Notes under the pieces: generated by a model
The model's input: the letters and a program-made list of their open reading frames with translations, nothing else
Database searches by the model: none
Told to the model about the DNA's origin: nothing
DNA from: an uncultured Pseudomonadota bacterium
GTDB lineage: Bacteria > Pseudomonadota > Alphaproteobacteria > Rs-D84
Length of the DNA: 34,824 nt
NCBI GenBank assembly: GCA_947306185.1
Contig: CAMZFU010000004.1
Coordinates: forward strand, 1 to 34,824
Direction of reading: 5' to 3'
Translations under genes and position numbers: made by a program
Shown here: in pieces, positions 15,781 through 23,601 of the stretch
Numbering within the stretch: the stretch's first letter is position 1
Layout: each line of letters starts with the position of its first letter

Positions 15781-17531
15781 CTTGCGATATCTTCTAATGT
15801 TAGTTGTACCGACCTGTGCCCATTATAGTTATTTTCTTTCAGGCGCCCCAACACCATAATTTTAGTATTTATGTTCGCATCGTCCAGTAAAAAATCACCT
15901 ATTGGCGTTCCAACTAAATTATACCCAACAAATTCCAATCGAAATCCCGCAGACGTCCTAAACGCACCATGCAAGTGTGCCCCCGTATGTCCCATTAACG
16001 TTGCATACTCTAACACCGCCCCATGTAAAGCCAATAATGGTTCTGGGTTAGATTGTCCAAACGGTTCCATTTGTTCCAATTTTTTAACCAATTGCATTGT
16101 TGCACCGGCGGCATCCATTTCTACATCAACACAAATATCATTTCCTGGCATATCACCATTCAGTTGTTCGCGGACAGATTTTTCAAGGAATTCACAAAAT
16201 TCGCTTTCTTTGGATGCTGGCAATGAAAATCCCGCCGCTGCCGCGTGCCCACCACCTTCGGTGACAAGGCCCAATGCCAATGCATCATGTATAATTGCAC
16301 CTAAATTTATTCCCGGTATCGAACGCCCCGAACCATTTATAACATCATCCGTACGTGTCGCAACACATGCCGGCAAATTATATTTATCCTTTAGACGCCC
16401 TGCGATGATTCCCATAACCCCACCATGCCAATTATTACCGCACACAAACAAACTGCACCGACCTGATTTACAACATTTATCGGCTAATTCAGTGGCTTGG
16501 AACATAATGGCATTTTGGATATTTATTCTTTCTTGATTCATTTGATCAAGTTTTGTGGCCAAATCAATTGCCACAATTGGATTATCTGTTAACAATAAAT
16601 CTAATGCCGGCGATGCCGAATCCAAACGTCCTGCTGCATTAAGGCGTGGTCCCAACACAAACCCAGCCGTGTAAACAGATACTTTGTCAACACGCGCAAT
16701 TTGCATCAGCGTCCTAAGTCCTAAATTTTGCCTCAGGTTTAATACCTTTAACCCAGTTGCAACGAACGCACGGTTTAACTTAACTAATGCCATCGTATCA
16801 CAAATTGTTCCCAATGCGACACAATCTAAAAAATTTAATAGGTTTATAAATTTTGTTTTTTGCGATATTTCTTCATTATCAGAATTCTTTAGTTCACGAT
16901 TTAATGCAACCAAAACCAAAAACGCAACCCCAACCCCCGCAAGGTAATCAAGCCCAGAATCATCATCTGCACGCTTTGGATTAACAACAACATCGGCATT
17001 TGGCAATACATTATCAGGCGAATGGTGATCTGTTATAACGACATGCATACCCAACGATTTGGCATATTCAACCTCTTCTACACCGCTGATTCCGCAGTCA
17101 ACCGTAATAAGCAGTTTCACACCATCTTGGTACAGGTTTTGTATTGCATCTTTATTTAGTCCATATCCTTCACCTTCACGTGTTGGTAAATGCCATACAA
17201 CATCGGCACCAATCATACGCAAATAACTAACGAATATCGCCGTAGATGTTATTCCATCAACATCATAATCACCGTATACGGCAATCTTTTCACCAGAATA
17301 AATGGAATTGGCGATAACATGAACCGCACTTGCACAATCACGTAAAACAAACGGATCTGGCATAAAATCTTTGACAGACGGATTAAGGAACCCCGGAATA
17401 TCTTCGGGTGCCATTCCACGCCCAATTAAAATATGCCTTACCAAATCATCTTCTGTTACAAATGATTCACTTGCATCATCTGCAACAATCCATGCATGTC
17501 CAAGCATGGATTTCTCTACTATCTTTCTCAC
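15777..17531 (-). CDS. recJ: Single-stranded-DNA exonuclease RecJ
   Basis: RecJ is a 5'-3' ssDNA exonuclease of recombination and mismatch repair. The 584-residue protein carries VYGDYDVDGITS (D88, D90, D92), TVDCGIS, ITDHHSPD (D168-H170), GRLDSA, SGRSIPGINLG and the DHHA1 motif GGGHAAAAGF, in the expected order. A C-terminal OB-like part follows. The start at 17531 is GTG; an ATG eight codons later is possible. It leads an operon of five overlapping or abutting genes ending with tatC. Confidence 0.95.
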   Translation of the reverse strand: MRKIVEKSMLGHAWIVADDASESFVTEDDLVRHILIGRGMAPEDIPGFLNPSVKDFMPDPFVLRDCASAVHVIANSIYSGEKIAVYGDYDVDGITSTAIFVSYLRMIGADVVWHLPTREGEGYGLNKDAIQNLYQDGVKLLITVDCGISGVEEVEYAKSLGMHVVITDHHSPDNVLPNADVVVNPKRADDDSGLDYLAGVGVAFLVLVALNRELKNSDNEEISQKTKFINLLNFLDCVALGTICDTMALVKLNRAFVATGLKVLNLRQNLGLRTLMQIARVDKVSVYTAGFVLGPRLNAAGRLDSASPALDLLLTDNPIVAIDLATKLDQMNQERINIQNAIMFQATELADKCCKSGRCSLFVCGNNWHGGVMGIIAGRLKDKYNLPACVATRTDDVINGSGRSIPGINLGAIIHDALALGLVTEGGGHAAAAGFSLPASKESEFCEFLEKSVREQLNGDMPGNDICVDVEMDAAGATMQLVKKLEQMEPFGQSNPEPLLALHGAVLEYATLMGHTGAHLHGAFRTSAGFRLEFVGYNLVGTPIGDFLLDDANINTKIMVLGRLKENNYNGHRSVQLTLEDIAR

Positions 17532-17562
17532 GCGCTATACTCTTTTTTTTATTATCAATGAG

Positions 17563-17591
17563 ATTATAATATAATTTTATTCAAATAGCAA
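17563..17591 (-). promoter_or_regulatory. Promoter of the recJ operon
   Basis: TTGCTA (17591-17586), a 17-nt spacer and TATAAT (17568-17563) on the minus strand, about 32 nt before the recJ GTG. The -35 lies inside the end of ftsI. No terminator separates ftsI from recJ. Confidence 0.6.
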
Positions 17592-19202
17592 TGGCAGGAT
17601 ACTATCCAAAATTTTTCCTGTCGTTGGCACGGCATTCCACGCCGCCGTACGCAGTCCGAATGTTTCTTGGGTTCCTTTTGGTTCATCCAATACAACCAAA
17701 ATAGTGTATTGTGGGGCCGCAACAGGGAATATTCCAACAAACGCGGTTAAATTCTTAAACTTATCAATCTTTCCATTTATACGTTTTTCCGCCGTGGCGG
17801 TTTTTCCACCAATTTGTATTCCTGAAATTCTGGCCTGCTTCGCGCTTGTTTCTTCGGCGATACGGAACATAATCCCACGCAACCGCGCCGAGATATCATC
17901 AGACAAAACCCGTTCACCACGCAATGGTCCAAAAGATTTTTTCTGCAATGTCGGATAAATATACATTCCGCCATTTGTCATTGAATTAACCGCCAAGAAC
18001 AAATGCATCGGGGTTACCGAAATACCGTGTCCAAACGACACCGTTGCGCGTTCCGTTGGTCCCCATTTACGGGGTGTTAACGGTTTTTCTGTTTTACCGA
18101 ATTCAAGATTTAATGCCTCGTCCAAATGGATACGATGGAAAAATTCTGGTTGCGTTCCATCGGGCAAATCAAGCGCAATCTGTGCACTACCAACATTACA
18201 AGAATGCAACATTATTTCTTCCACGGATAAATTGGGACGCGGCGGTTTAAAACTGCGGATATCACTAATTGTCGCGGCGACACGGCCAAATTTATCACGA
18301 ATCTTGAACGGCTCTTTGACATAGTATTCTTTATGAATACCATTTTCCATCGCCATTGCGGTATTAAACACCTTGAAAATAGACCCCATTTCAAATGTTG
18401 CCCGCATCGGCTTAAACAGGCGGTTTGACATTGCATCCATACTAACATTTTCGGGATCAAAATCTGGCAACGATACCATCGCTATCATTTCACCAGTACG
18501 TGAATTCATCAGCATTCCCATGGCATTTTTTGCCTGATATCTTTGCATCGCCGCCGACAATTGTTCATAAAACACAGATTGAATTCGTGAATCTAATGAT
18601 AATTGTAATGGTTCCCTACTATCTCGCAAATAATCATCATAAACGCGTTCCGCGCCCTCAAGTCCGTTTCCATCATTACCGACAAAACCAACCGCATGTG
18701 CAAACAAACGACGTTTCGGATATTTACGTGCCTGAATAGATTCAACCCCCAACCCAGGCATATCCGCACTTAATATTTTTTGACGTTGTGAATCACTTGC
18801 ATATTTCTTTAGGTATATAAACCTGCGCGAAGAATTTAATAACGATAACACTTCGGATACAGAATATTCATATGGCAAAACCTCGTGTACCAATTGCGCG
18901 ACCGCATCACGATCTTTGACCTGTTGTGGACGCAACGTGATATGACCTGACATAACATTCTTGGCCAATATGTCACCATTTCTATCGATAATATCGGCAC
19001 GATTAACCAACCATTCCGCCCCACCATCAGATGGACGCACACGATTCGTTCCTTCGGATGCAAAGTATAATGTCCGTATCCCAAAGCAAAAAAAACACAC
19101 TACAAAAAATATATAAACGCCACGCAGCCGCCGTCCCATCTTGGTACGCGCATTGCCTGATGAATATTCGTGTTTCAAGATATCCTTTCCTACTTCAAAC
19201 AT
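17577..19202 (-). CDS. ftsI: Division transpeptidase FtsI (penicillin-binding protein)
   Basis: FtsI cross-links septal peptidoglycan. The 541-residue protein has a cytoplasmic N terminus, one membrane helix (about 27-47), a dimerisation domain beginning near RADIIDRNGDILA, and a transpeptidase domain. That domain has Ser274-x-x-Lys277 in EMGSIFK, the SxN motif S334-C-N336, and K467-T-A469 in GGKTATAEK. The last motif is normally KTG, so the Gly to Ala change is unusual. It starts 1 nt after the ftsL-like gene, as expected for a division pair. Confidence 0.94.
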   Translation of the reverse strand: MFEVGKDILKHEYSSGNARTKMGRRLRGVYIFFVVCFFCFGIRTLYFASEGTNRVRPSDGGAEWLVNRADIIDRNGDILAKNVMSGHITLRPQQVKDRDAVAQLVHEVLPYEYSVSEVLSLLNSSRRFIYLKKYASDSQRQKILSADMPGLGVESIQARKYPKRRLFAHAVGFVGNDGNGLEGAERVYDDYLRDSREPLQLSLDSRIQSVFYEQLSAAMQRYQAKNAMGMLMNSRTGEMIAMVSLPDFDPENVSMDAMSNRLFKPMRATFEMGSIFKVFNTAMAMENGIHKEYYVKEPFKIRDKFGRVAATISDIRSFKPPRPNLSVEEIMLHSCNVGSAQIALDLPDGTQPEFFHRIHLDEALNLEFGKTEKPLTPRKWGPTERATVSFGHGISVTPMHLFLAVNSMTNGGMYIYPTLQKKSFGPLRGERVLSDDISARLRGIMFRIAEETSAKQARISGIQIGGKTATAEKRINGKIDKFKNLTAFVGIFPVAAPQYTILVVLDEPKGTQETFGLRTAAWNAVPTTGKILDSILPLLFE

Positions 19203-19203
19203 T

Positions 19204-19500
19204 TTACCTGTTTTCTATCCTATCAGGTAATTCTTGAATTTCAACCGATTTATGAAAACTTATTACTTCGGCTTTGGGCACCGCATTTGTAACCAAATTA
19301 CGTAATATTTCCGGGCGAACATACGATGCAAAGTTGGCCTGGGCAACGGCATAGTCTTTCTGGGTTTGGACAATTTTCTGACGAACACTGCGACGCGCGT
19401 CATTTTGCACACGATAGCAAACCTGTAACGCAATAGTTACAACAAACATTATAACCACCATCGCAATACCAATATGAAACATCTTTTCGTCTTCGTTCAT
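19204..19500 (-). CDS. ftsL: FtsL-like cell-division protein
   Basis: FtsL is a short bitopic protein linking FtsB and FtsI/FtsW at the septum. The 98-residue protein has a short cytoplasmic start, one membrane helix (about 8-28), and a coiled-coil region rich in Gln/Arg/Ala. The segment ANFASYVRPEILRNLV resembles the usual FtsL 'pERLexLA' region. It lies directly upstream of ftsI with a 1-nt gap. FtsL proteins diverge strongly, so the name rests on length, topology and position. An AGGTGG site precedes the ATG. Confidence 0.82.
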   Translation of the reverse strand: MNEDEKMFHIGIAMVVIMFVVTIALQVCYRVQNDARRSVRQKIVQTQKDYAVAQANFASYVRPEILRNLVTNAVPKAEVISFHKSVEIQELPDRIENR

Positions 19501-19529
19501 CGCACCACCTACATAAAAATCTGCTTTAT

Positions 19530-19557
19530 ATTATATCACAACCGTGCTATTTCACAA
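19530..19557 (-). promoter_or_regulatory. Promoter of ftsL-ftsI, including a TTGTGATATAAT copy
   Basis: On the minus strand TTGTGA (19557-19552), a 16-nt spacer and TATAAT (19535-19530). The -10 is extended (TGA-TATAAT) and part of the 12-mer TTGTGATATAAT at 19541-19530, found at two other minus-strand promoters here. Confidence 0.65.
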
Positions 19558-19575
19558 AAAAGTTTAACAATATTT

Positions 19576-19938
19576 TTACAGATTTTTCAGAAATCGAATC
19601 ATAGACCCAACACCATTCAATCGGGCCGCCCCAATATTTATTTGTAAATCTGCAAACATTTTTTCCAAATCCATTTGATGTATTTCTTCGACCGTATGCC
19701 CATCAACCATGGATAAAATTATTGCGACAATACCACGAACAATTGCCGAATCCGCCGACCCAAAGAAATTGTCACCACGGCGACATATCTGAACAAATGA
19801 TGTACAGCCCGTGATTTCATTACAAACCGCATCCGCTGGAATCGGTTTTAATGTTTTACCAATATCCATAACTGCCTCTAACCGCATGGCCGGATCATCC
19901 AACATACCAAGTAATTTTTTTATTTCATCAAATGTCAT
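19576..19938 (-). CDS. sufE: SufE-like sulfur acceptor protein
   Basis: SufE accepts persulfide from SufS and stimulates it during Fe-S cluster assembly. The product (120 residues from the ATG at 19938) shows the family pattern: ADAVCNEITGCTSFVQI with the acceptor Cys45 in GCTS, then FFGSADSAIVRGIVAII and a C-terminal RLNGVGSMIRFL. A GTG 12 nt earlier would overlap the sufT-like gene; the ATG is 1 nt after that gene's stop and is preferred. It is last in the sufS-sufT-sufE unit. Confidence 0.92.
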   Translation of the reverse strand: MTFDEIKKLLGMLDDPAMRLEAVMDIGKTLKPIPADAVCNEITGCTSFVQICRRGDNFFGSADSAIVRGIVAIILSMVDGHTVEEIHQMDLEKMFADLQINIGAARLNGVGSMIRFLKNL

Positions 19939-19939
19939 T

Positions 19940-20254
19940 TTACCAACCACTGTTTGTTAAATCTAATTCTATACGTGCCGCATCGGACATACGCGACAAA
20001 TCCCATGCCGGTTCCCAAACCAAATCCACCTGTACGGGGACCGGGGCGGTAACCTTGGATACCGCGTCTTTGACCTGTTGCAAGATTTCTTCCATCATTG
20101 GGCACGTTGGACTTGTAAAAGTCATTTCAATACGAACCATATGTTCTGTTATTTCAATATTGTACACCAAACCCATATCCCATATGTTAACCGGGATTTC
20201 TGGGTCAAATACCGTTTTCAATGCGCCAATAATATCGTCTTTTGTAAAAGCCAT
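19940..20254 (-). CDS. SufT/MIP18-family (DUF59) Fe-S assembly protein
   Basis: The 104-residue protein matches MIP18/DUF59 proteins: DIIGALKTVFDPEIPVNIWD, MGLVYNIEI, MTFTSPTCPM with the conserved Cys, and VWEPAWDLSRMSDAARIEL. Proteins of this family in suf operons (SufT) help Fe-S maturation. It starts 1 nt after the sufS stop and abuts sufE, which supports that role. A PaaD-type role is unlikely in this context. Confidence 0.9.
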   Translation of the reverse strand: MAFTKDDIIGALKTVFDPEIPVNIWDMGLVYNIEITEHMVRIEMTFTSPTCPMMEEILQQVKDAVSKVTAPVPVQVDLVWEPAWDLSRMSDAARIELDLTNSGW

Positions 20255-20255
20255 T

Positions 20256-21422
20256 TTATTTCACAATCTTTTTTATTATATCTATTGCCTGTTTCATTTC
20301 ATCCATTGTATTCCATGCACCAACAGATATACGCACAGAACCACTAATTCCCATCGCACGATGAATCCATGATGCGCACATATTACCAACACGCACACAT
20401 ACATTATTTGCCCCCATCATTGCACCGACATCCAATGGATGCATCCCATCAACAACGAAACTAAGGATAGCAGAATCACGTGATGAAATAATTTTTATTT
20501 TTTCTATCTTTGATAATTCATCATACGCATATTTAATCAGATTTAAATCGGGTCTGTTCTTTTCCAATTCATCAATCGCAACATGCAAACCCGCAATTTG
20601 TGTTAATGGCAATGTGCCGGCCTCCCACTTATCGGGTGCATCGGCCGTAACCCAGCAAGAATTGCAATTTTGGTAAATCCATCCGCCACGCGATTCTTTG
20701 GCGCGCGCCATATCCGCCACAGACACAACCATACCACCACCAAATTTTTCCGGGAAATATTTATTGGTATCACGAATATAAAGTACCCCCACCCCAGTAT
20801 CGGCACCAATTTTATGTCCCGAAAAGACCAAGAAATCACAATCCCATTTTTTTACATCTATTTTATTGTGAACAACATATTGCGATGCATCAACAATAGT
20901 TATAACATTTGGATTTTTCCCACGCGCCGTGGCAATTATTTTTTCCACATCTTGCGCCCGCCCCAATACATTTGACATTGCGGTAACAATCAAGAAATCT
21001 GTCTTTGGAATCGTATCAATTTTAATATCATAGTTATCGTCTAATTCACATACCCGCATATGTCTTATTTTACCGATATGTAATAATGCCTCCCACGGGA
21101 TACGCGCCGAATGATGATCTAAATCAGATACCGCGAAAACCGACGAAGAACTGTACCACGGTTGTGATGACAAAATATTTACAATGCGGTTAAGGCCATC
21201 TGTTGCACCAGATGTAAATATAACTTGGGTCGGGTCGGCATTTATAAAATCCGCCACGCGTTGACGCGAACGCGCAACCATATCATCAACCGCCGCACTG
21301 CGCGCGCAAACACCACGCCCAGAATTAGCATAAGAATTTTGCAAAAAATCAGCCTCGGTTGATACGACCGATTTGGGCTTTAATGCGCTTGCCGCGGCAT
21401 CTAAATATATGATTTTATTCAC
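20256..21422 (-). CDS. sufS: Cysteine desulfurase SufS
   Basis: SufS is a PLP enzyme that extracts sulfur from cysteine for Fe-S clusters. From a GTG at 21422 the protein has 388 residues. It carries FTSGATDGLNRI, DLDHHSARIPW, VDASQYVVH, the PLP lysine K204 in FSGHKIGADTGVG, and the catalytic Cys349 in VRVGNMCAS. The GTG start matches the family N terminus (VNKIIYLDAAAS), has an AAGAGA site, and leaves room for a promoter. Longer upstream starts would overlap the divergent trx gene. Confidence 0.95.
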   Translation of the reverse strand: MNKIIYLDAAASALKPKSVVSTEADFLQNSYANSGRGVCARSAAVDDMVARSRQRVADFINADPTQVIFTSGATDGLNRIVNILSSQPWYSSSSVFAVSDLDHHSARIPWEALLHIGKIRHMRVCELDDNYDIKIDTIPKTDFLIVTAMSNVLGRAQDVEKIIATARGKNPNVITIVDASQYVVHNKIDVKKWDCDFLVFSGHKIGADTGVGVLYIRDTNKYFPEKFGGGMVVSVADMARAKESRGGWIYQNCNSCWVTADAPDKWEAGTLPLTQIAGLHVAIDELEKNRPDLNLIKYAYDELSKIEKIKIISSRDSAILSFVVDGMHPLDVGAMMGANNVCVRVGNMCASWIHRAMGISGSVRISVGAWNTMDEMKQAIDIIKKIVK

Positions 21423-21450
21423 TTTACGTTTTCTCTTGCTTTTTATACAG

Positions 21451-21478
21451 ATTATAATACACTTGTGTCCAATATCAA
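21451..21478 (-). promoter_or_regulatory. Promoter of sufS-sufT-sufE, overlapping a divergent -10 for trx
   Basis: On the minus strand TTGATA (21478-21473), a 16-nt spacer and TATAAT (21456-21451) lie 28 nt before the sufS GTG. The -10 sits in the palindromic ATTATAAT, which also gives a plus-strand TATAAT (21453-21458) facing trx, without a clear -35. Confidence 0.6.
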
Positions 21479-21496
21479 CAGCAAAGGAGAAAAAAT

Positions 21497-21817
21497 ATGG
21501 CGATAAAGCACGCAACAGATGAAAACTTCTCGGAAGTCACGGGTGGCGCATTAACCCTGGTTGACTTTTGGGCACCATGGTGTGGTCCGTGTCGTATGTT
21601 TGGCCCTATTTTCGAGGCCACATCCGAAACCATGCCTGATGTGAATTTCGTTAAATTCGAAGTTAACGAAACAAGCAACAAAACCTCAGCACGATTTGGT
21701 ATTCGTGGAATCCCAAGCGTATTAGCATTTAAAAACGGTGAATTGGTAGAAGCCCGCAGCGGTCTTATGGATCAAGACACTTTAACAGATTGGATTATGG
21801 AACTAAAAGGATCCTAA
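21497..21817 (+). CDS. Thioredoxin
   Basis: The 106-residue protein has the thioredoxin active site WCGPC (Cys29, Cys32) after VDFWAP. It also has VNETSNKTSARFGIRGIPSVLAF with the cis-Pro in GIPS, and a C-terminal helix. It would reduce disulfides in the cytoplasm, as no signal peptide is present. An AAAGGAG site precedes the ATG. It is divergent from sufS and followed 1 nt later by the DksA-like gene, so the two are co-transcribed. Confidence 0.93.
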   Translation: MAIKHATDENFSEVTGGALTLVDFWAPWCGPCRMFGPIFEATSETMPDVNFVKFEVNETSNKTSARFGIRGIPSVLAFKNGELVEARSGLMDQDTLTDWIMELKGS

Positions 21818-21818
21818 A

Positions 21819-22247
21819 ATGGCAAAGAAGAATTACAAAACAATTGAATTACCGGCAAAATATGTACCAAAAAAGTCGGAACCATATATGTGTCCAGAAC
21901 ATTTGGCGTATTTCTATCAATTGTTAAATGCGCAAAAAGAAGAAATCTTACAACAAAATGCGGCCACATTAAATTCGTTTAGTACACGTAACAAAAATAA
22001 TGCAACCATTACCGGTGATGATTCTGATATTGCAATTGCCGAACAAGAAACGACCATGACTTTACGCATGGCGGAACGTGATAATAATTTATTGGCCAAG
22101 ATTAACAGCGCACTTGATAGAATCGAAAACGGTACATATGGTTATAGTGTTATATCTGGTGATGAAATTGGATTGGCCCGCATGTTGGCACGACCACTTG
22201 CAACCATGACAATCGAAGAACAAGAAGAACATGAAAAGAACGAATAA
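21819..22247 (+). CDS. DksA/TraR-family protein without zinc-finger cysteines
   Basis: DksA binds the secondary channel of RNA polymerase and acts with ppGpp. This 142-residue protein has the coiled-coil region with the acidic tip (DDSDIA, D67-A72) and the family globular end (NGTYGYS, EIGLARMLARPLATM). All four zinc-ligand Cys positions are changed: Ser110, Ser113, Thr131 and Glu134. So the fold must hold without zinc, as in redox-insensitive DksA paralogues. The only Cys is at 25. It starts 1 nt after trx and ends before a strong terminator. Confidence 0.85.
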   Translation: MAKKNYKTIELPAKYVPKKSEPYMCPEHLAYFYQLLNAQKEEILQQNAATLNSFSTRNKNNATITGDDSDIAIAEQETTMTLRMAERDNNLLAKINSALDRIENGTYGYSVISGDEIGLARMLARPLATMTIEEQEEHEKNE

Positions 22248-22270
22248 TTGTTATAAATATGAAAAAAACA

Positions 22271-22299
22271 AACGGGCGAATAAATCGCCCGTTTTTTAT
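22271..22299 (+). terminator. Bidirectional terminator between the DksA-like gene and tatA
   Basis: A 9-bp perfect stem (AACGGGCGA 22271-22279 with TCGCCCGTT 22285-22293) has a 5-nt loop. T runs follow on both strands, so it can end both convergent units. Confidence 0.92.
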
Positions 22300-22520
22300 T
22301 ATTTCTTGTCTGCCTTTTTGGCACGTGGCTTTACCGATTTCTTCGGCGCGGCCTTGGCCGGCTTTTTGGCATCTGATTTATTATCATCCTTTTTCATTTC
22401 TTTCTTAAAGGTCGTAATACCATTTGCCAAATTGCGCATCATATTTGGAATCTTGCTATGTCCAAACAGGATGATGAACAACAAAACTATAACCAGTATC
22501 TCTAACCAACCAAGTCTCAT
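22299..22520 (-). CDS. tatA: Tat translocase subunit TatA
   Basis: TatA forms the pore-like part of the twin-arginine translocase. The 73-residue protein has a short N-terminal membrane helix (LEILVIVLLFIILFG), the FG hinge, an amphipathic helix (NMMRNLANGITTFKKEMK), and a Lys/Ala/Pro-rich tail. It lies 16 nt after the SPOR gene, away from tatBC, which sits about 8 kb off. Confidence 0.9.
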   Translation of the reverse strand: MRLGWLEILVIVLLFIILFGHSKIPNMMRNLANGITTFKKEMKKDDNKSDAKKPAKAAPKKSVKPRAKKADKK

Positions 22521-22536
22521 ATTCGTCTCCTATAAT

Positions 22537-23343
22537 TTATTTTGCCACATAACAATCTAAACCATCAGATTTCGCATTACGGCAGAACCCATTTGCATCA
22601 TTTGATGTTGCAAACGCGACACGCAATCTGTATGTTGTTTGACCATTTGGCAACACCGCTGCCAAGATTACAAACTGTTTGCCACTAAACAAACTTGGGT
22701 GTTCGCCGCGTATTTTCTTTTCGGATGCTTCGGCCGCCGCACGGGTGCTGTACGAACCGAACTGAACATACCAACCACCATTAGCCACCTTTTGTACCGC
22801 TGGCTTTGGTGCCGGTTTCGGTTTAGTTGGTGTTTTGGCCTGTTTCGGTGCCGGGGCCGGTATCGGCTTTGGTGTCGCCGTTCCACGCGATGGGTTAAAC
22901 TTTACATCCTTGCGATCTTCGATAACGCGAACAGAATTCTGTTTTGGTGCCGGGGCCGGCTGTTGTGCTACTGGCATTGGTGCCGGGGCCGGTTGCATCA
23001 CCACAGGTTGTGGTGCCGGCATTGGTTGCCCCATTGGCATTGGGGCTGGTGTCGGTACAGGTGCAGGTACAACCTGAACAGGAACAGGTTCTGGTTCAAC
23101 CGCATCCACACGTTCTTGGACCACAATCGGTTCACCCAAATCAACATCTATTGACGATGAAGAATTGCTGCCCACGACGCGGATAATAATAAATACCGCA
23201 AGCACGATTACCGCAACACCAATACCCAACAACAACCATGGGCGGTGCGGACGTGGTGCAACAAACGGTGTCGCATCAGGCAAATTGTCATCAGCGGCAT
23301 CCGCATCATCAAGATCTAATAAATCTAAATTTTCCTCTTTCAT
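22537..23343 (-). CDS. SPOR-domain membrane protein
   Basis: SPOR domains bind denuded septal peptidoglycan. The 268-residue protein has an acidic cytoplasmic start, one membrane helix (about 35-58), a Pro/Ala/Met/Val-rich periplasmic linker (about 75-185), and a C-terminal SPOR domain. That domain begins GGWYVQFGSYSTRAAAEASEK and continues TYRLRVAFATSNDANGFC. The topology resembles FtsN or DedD, so a division role is likely but inferred. An AAGGGAGAAG site precedes the ATG. Confidence 0.88.
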   Translation of the reverse strand: MKEENLDLLDLDDADAADDNLPDATPFVAPRPHRPWLLLGIGVAVIVLAVFIIIRVVGSNSSSSIDVDLGEPIVVQERVDAVEPEPVPVQVVPAPVPTPAPMPMGQPMPAPQPVVMQPAPAPMPVAQQPAPAPKQNSVRVIEDRKDVKFNPSRGTATPKPIPAPAPKQAKTPTKPKPAPKPAVQKVANGGWYVQFGSYSTRAAAEASEKKIRGEHPSLFSGKQFVILAAVLPNGQTTYRLRVAFATSNDANGFCRNAKSDGLDCYVAK

Positions 23344-23370
23344 TATGGCTTCTCCCTTATAACGAGATAT

Positions 23371-23398
23371 ATTATACCATAAAAAATTGATATCACAA
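23371..23398 (-). promoter_or_regulatory. Promoter of the SPOR-tatA unit
   Basis: On the minus strand TTGTGA (23398-23393), a 16-nt spacer and an extended -10 TGG-TATAAT (23376-23371), 28 nt before the SPOR gene start. Confidence 0.65.
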
Positions 23399-23401
23399 AA
23401 A

Positions 23402-23545
23402 TTATTTTACAGGCCGCGCACCAAAATGTGGTGGAACAATTAATTTATGATTTTCTTCGACAATTGGTTCTGTTTCACAGGTACGTGAACAAGCCCCCAA
23501 AACCACAGGTGCCAAAACGGCAATAATCAAAAAGATTTTTTTCAT
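23402..23545 (-). CDS. Small 47-aa lipoprotein
   Basis: An ATG at 23545 with a strong AAGGAG site opens a 47-codon frame. The product starts MKKIFLIIAVLAPVVLGAC, a lipobox with Cys19, and ends HKLIVPPHFGARPVK. It would be a short lipoprotein. The tail resembles the 'LVVPPDFxLRPP' segment seen in some alphaproteobacterial lipoproteins (DUF3035-type), but that is a weak resemblance. It lies between thrS and the SPOR gene on the same strand. Confidence 0.65.
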   Translation of the reverse strand: MKKIFLIIAVLAPVVLGACSRTCETEPIVEENHKLIVPPHFGARPVK

Positions 23546-23568
23546 ATCCGTTTCTCCTTTTCTTGTAA

Positions 23569-23593
23569 TGTGCCCGGCAAAACACCGGGCACA
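23569..23593 (-). terminator. Strong hairpin after thrS, without a T run
   Basis: A perfect 9-bp stem (TGTGCCCGG 23569-23577 with CCGGGCACA 23585-23593) with a 7-nt loop lies 8 nt after the thrS stop. No U tract follows on the minus strand, so it may slow or trim the transcript rather than end it. The small lipoprotein gene starts 24 nt later. Confidence 0.45.
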
Positions 23594-23601
23594 TCAAATC
23601 A

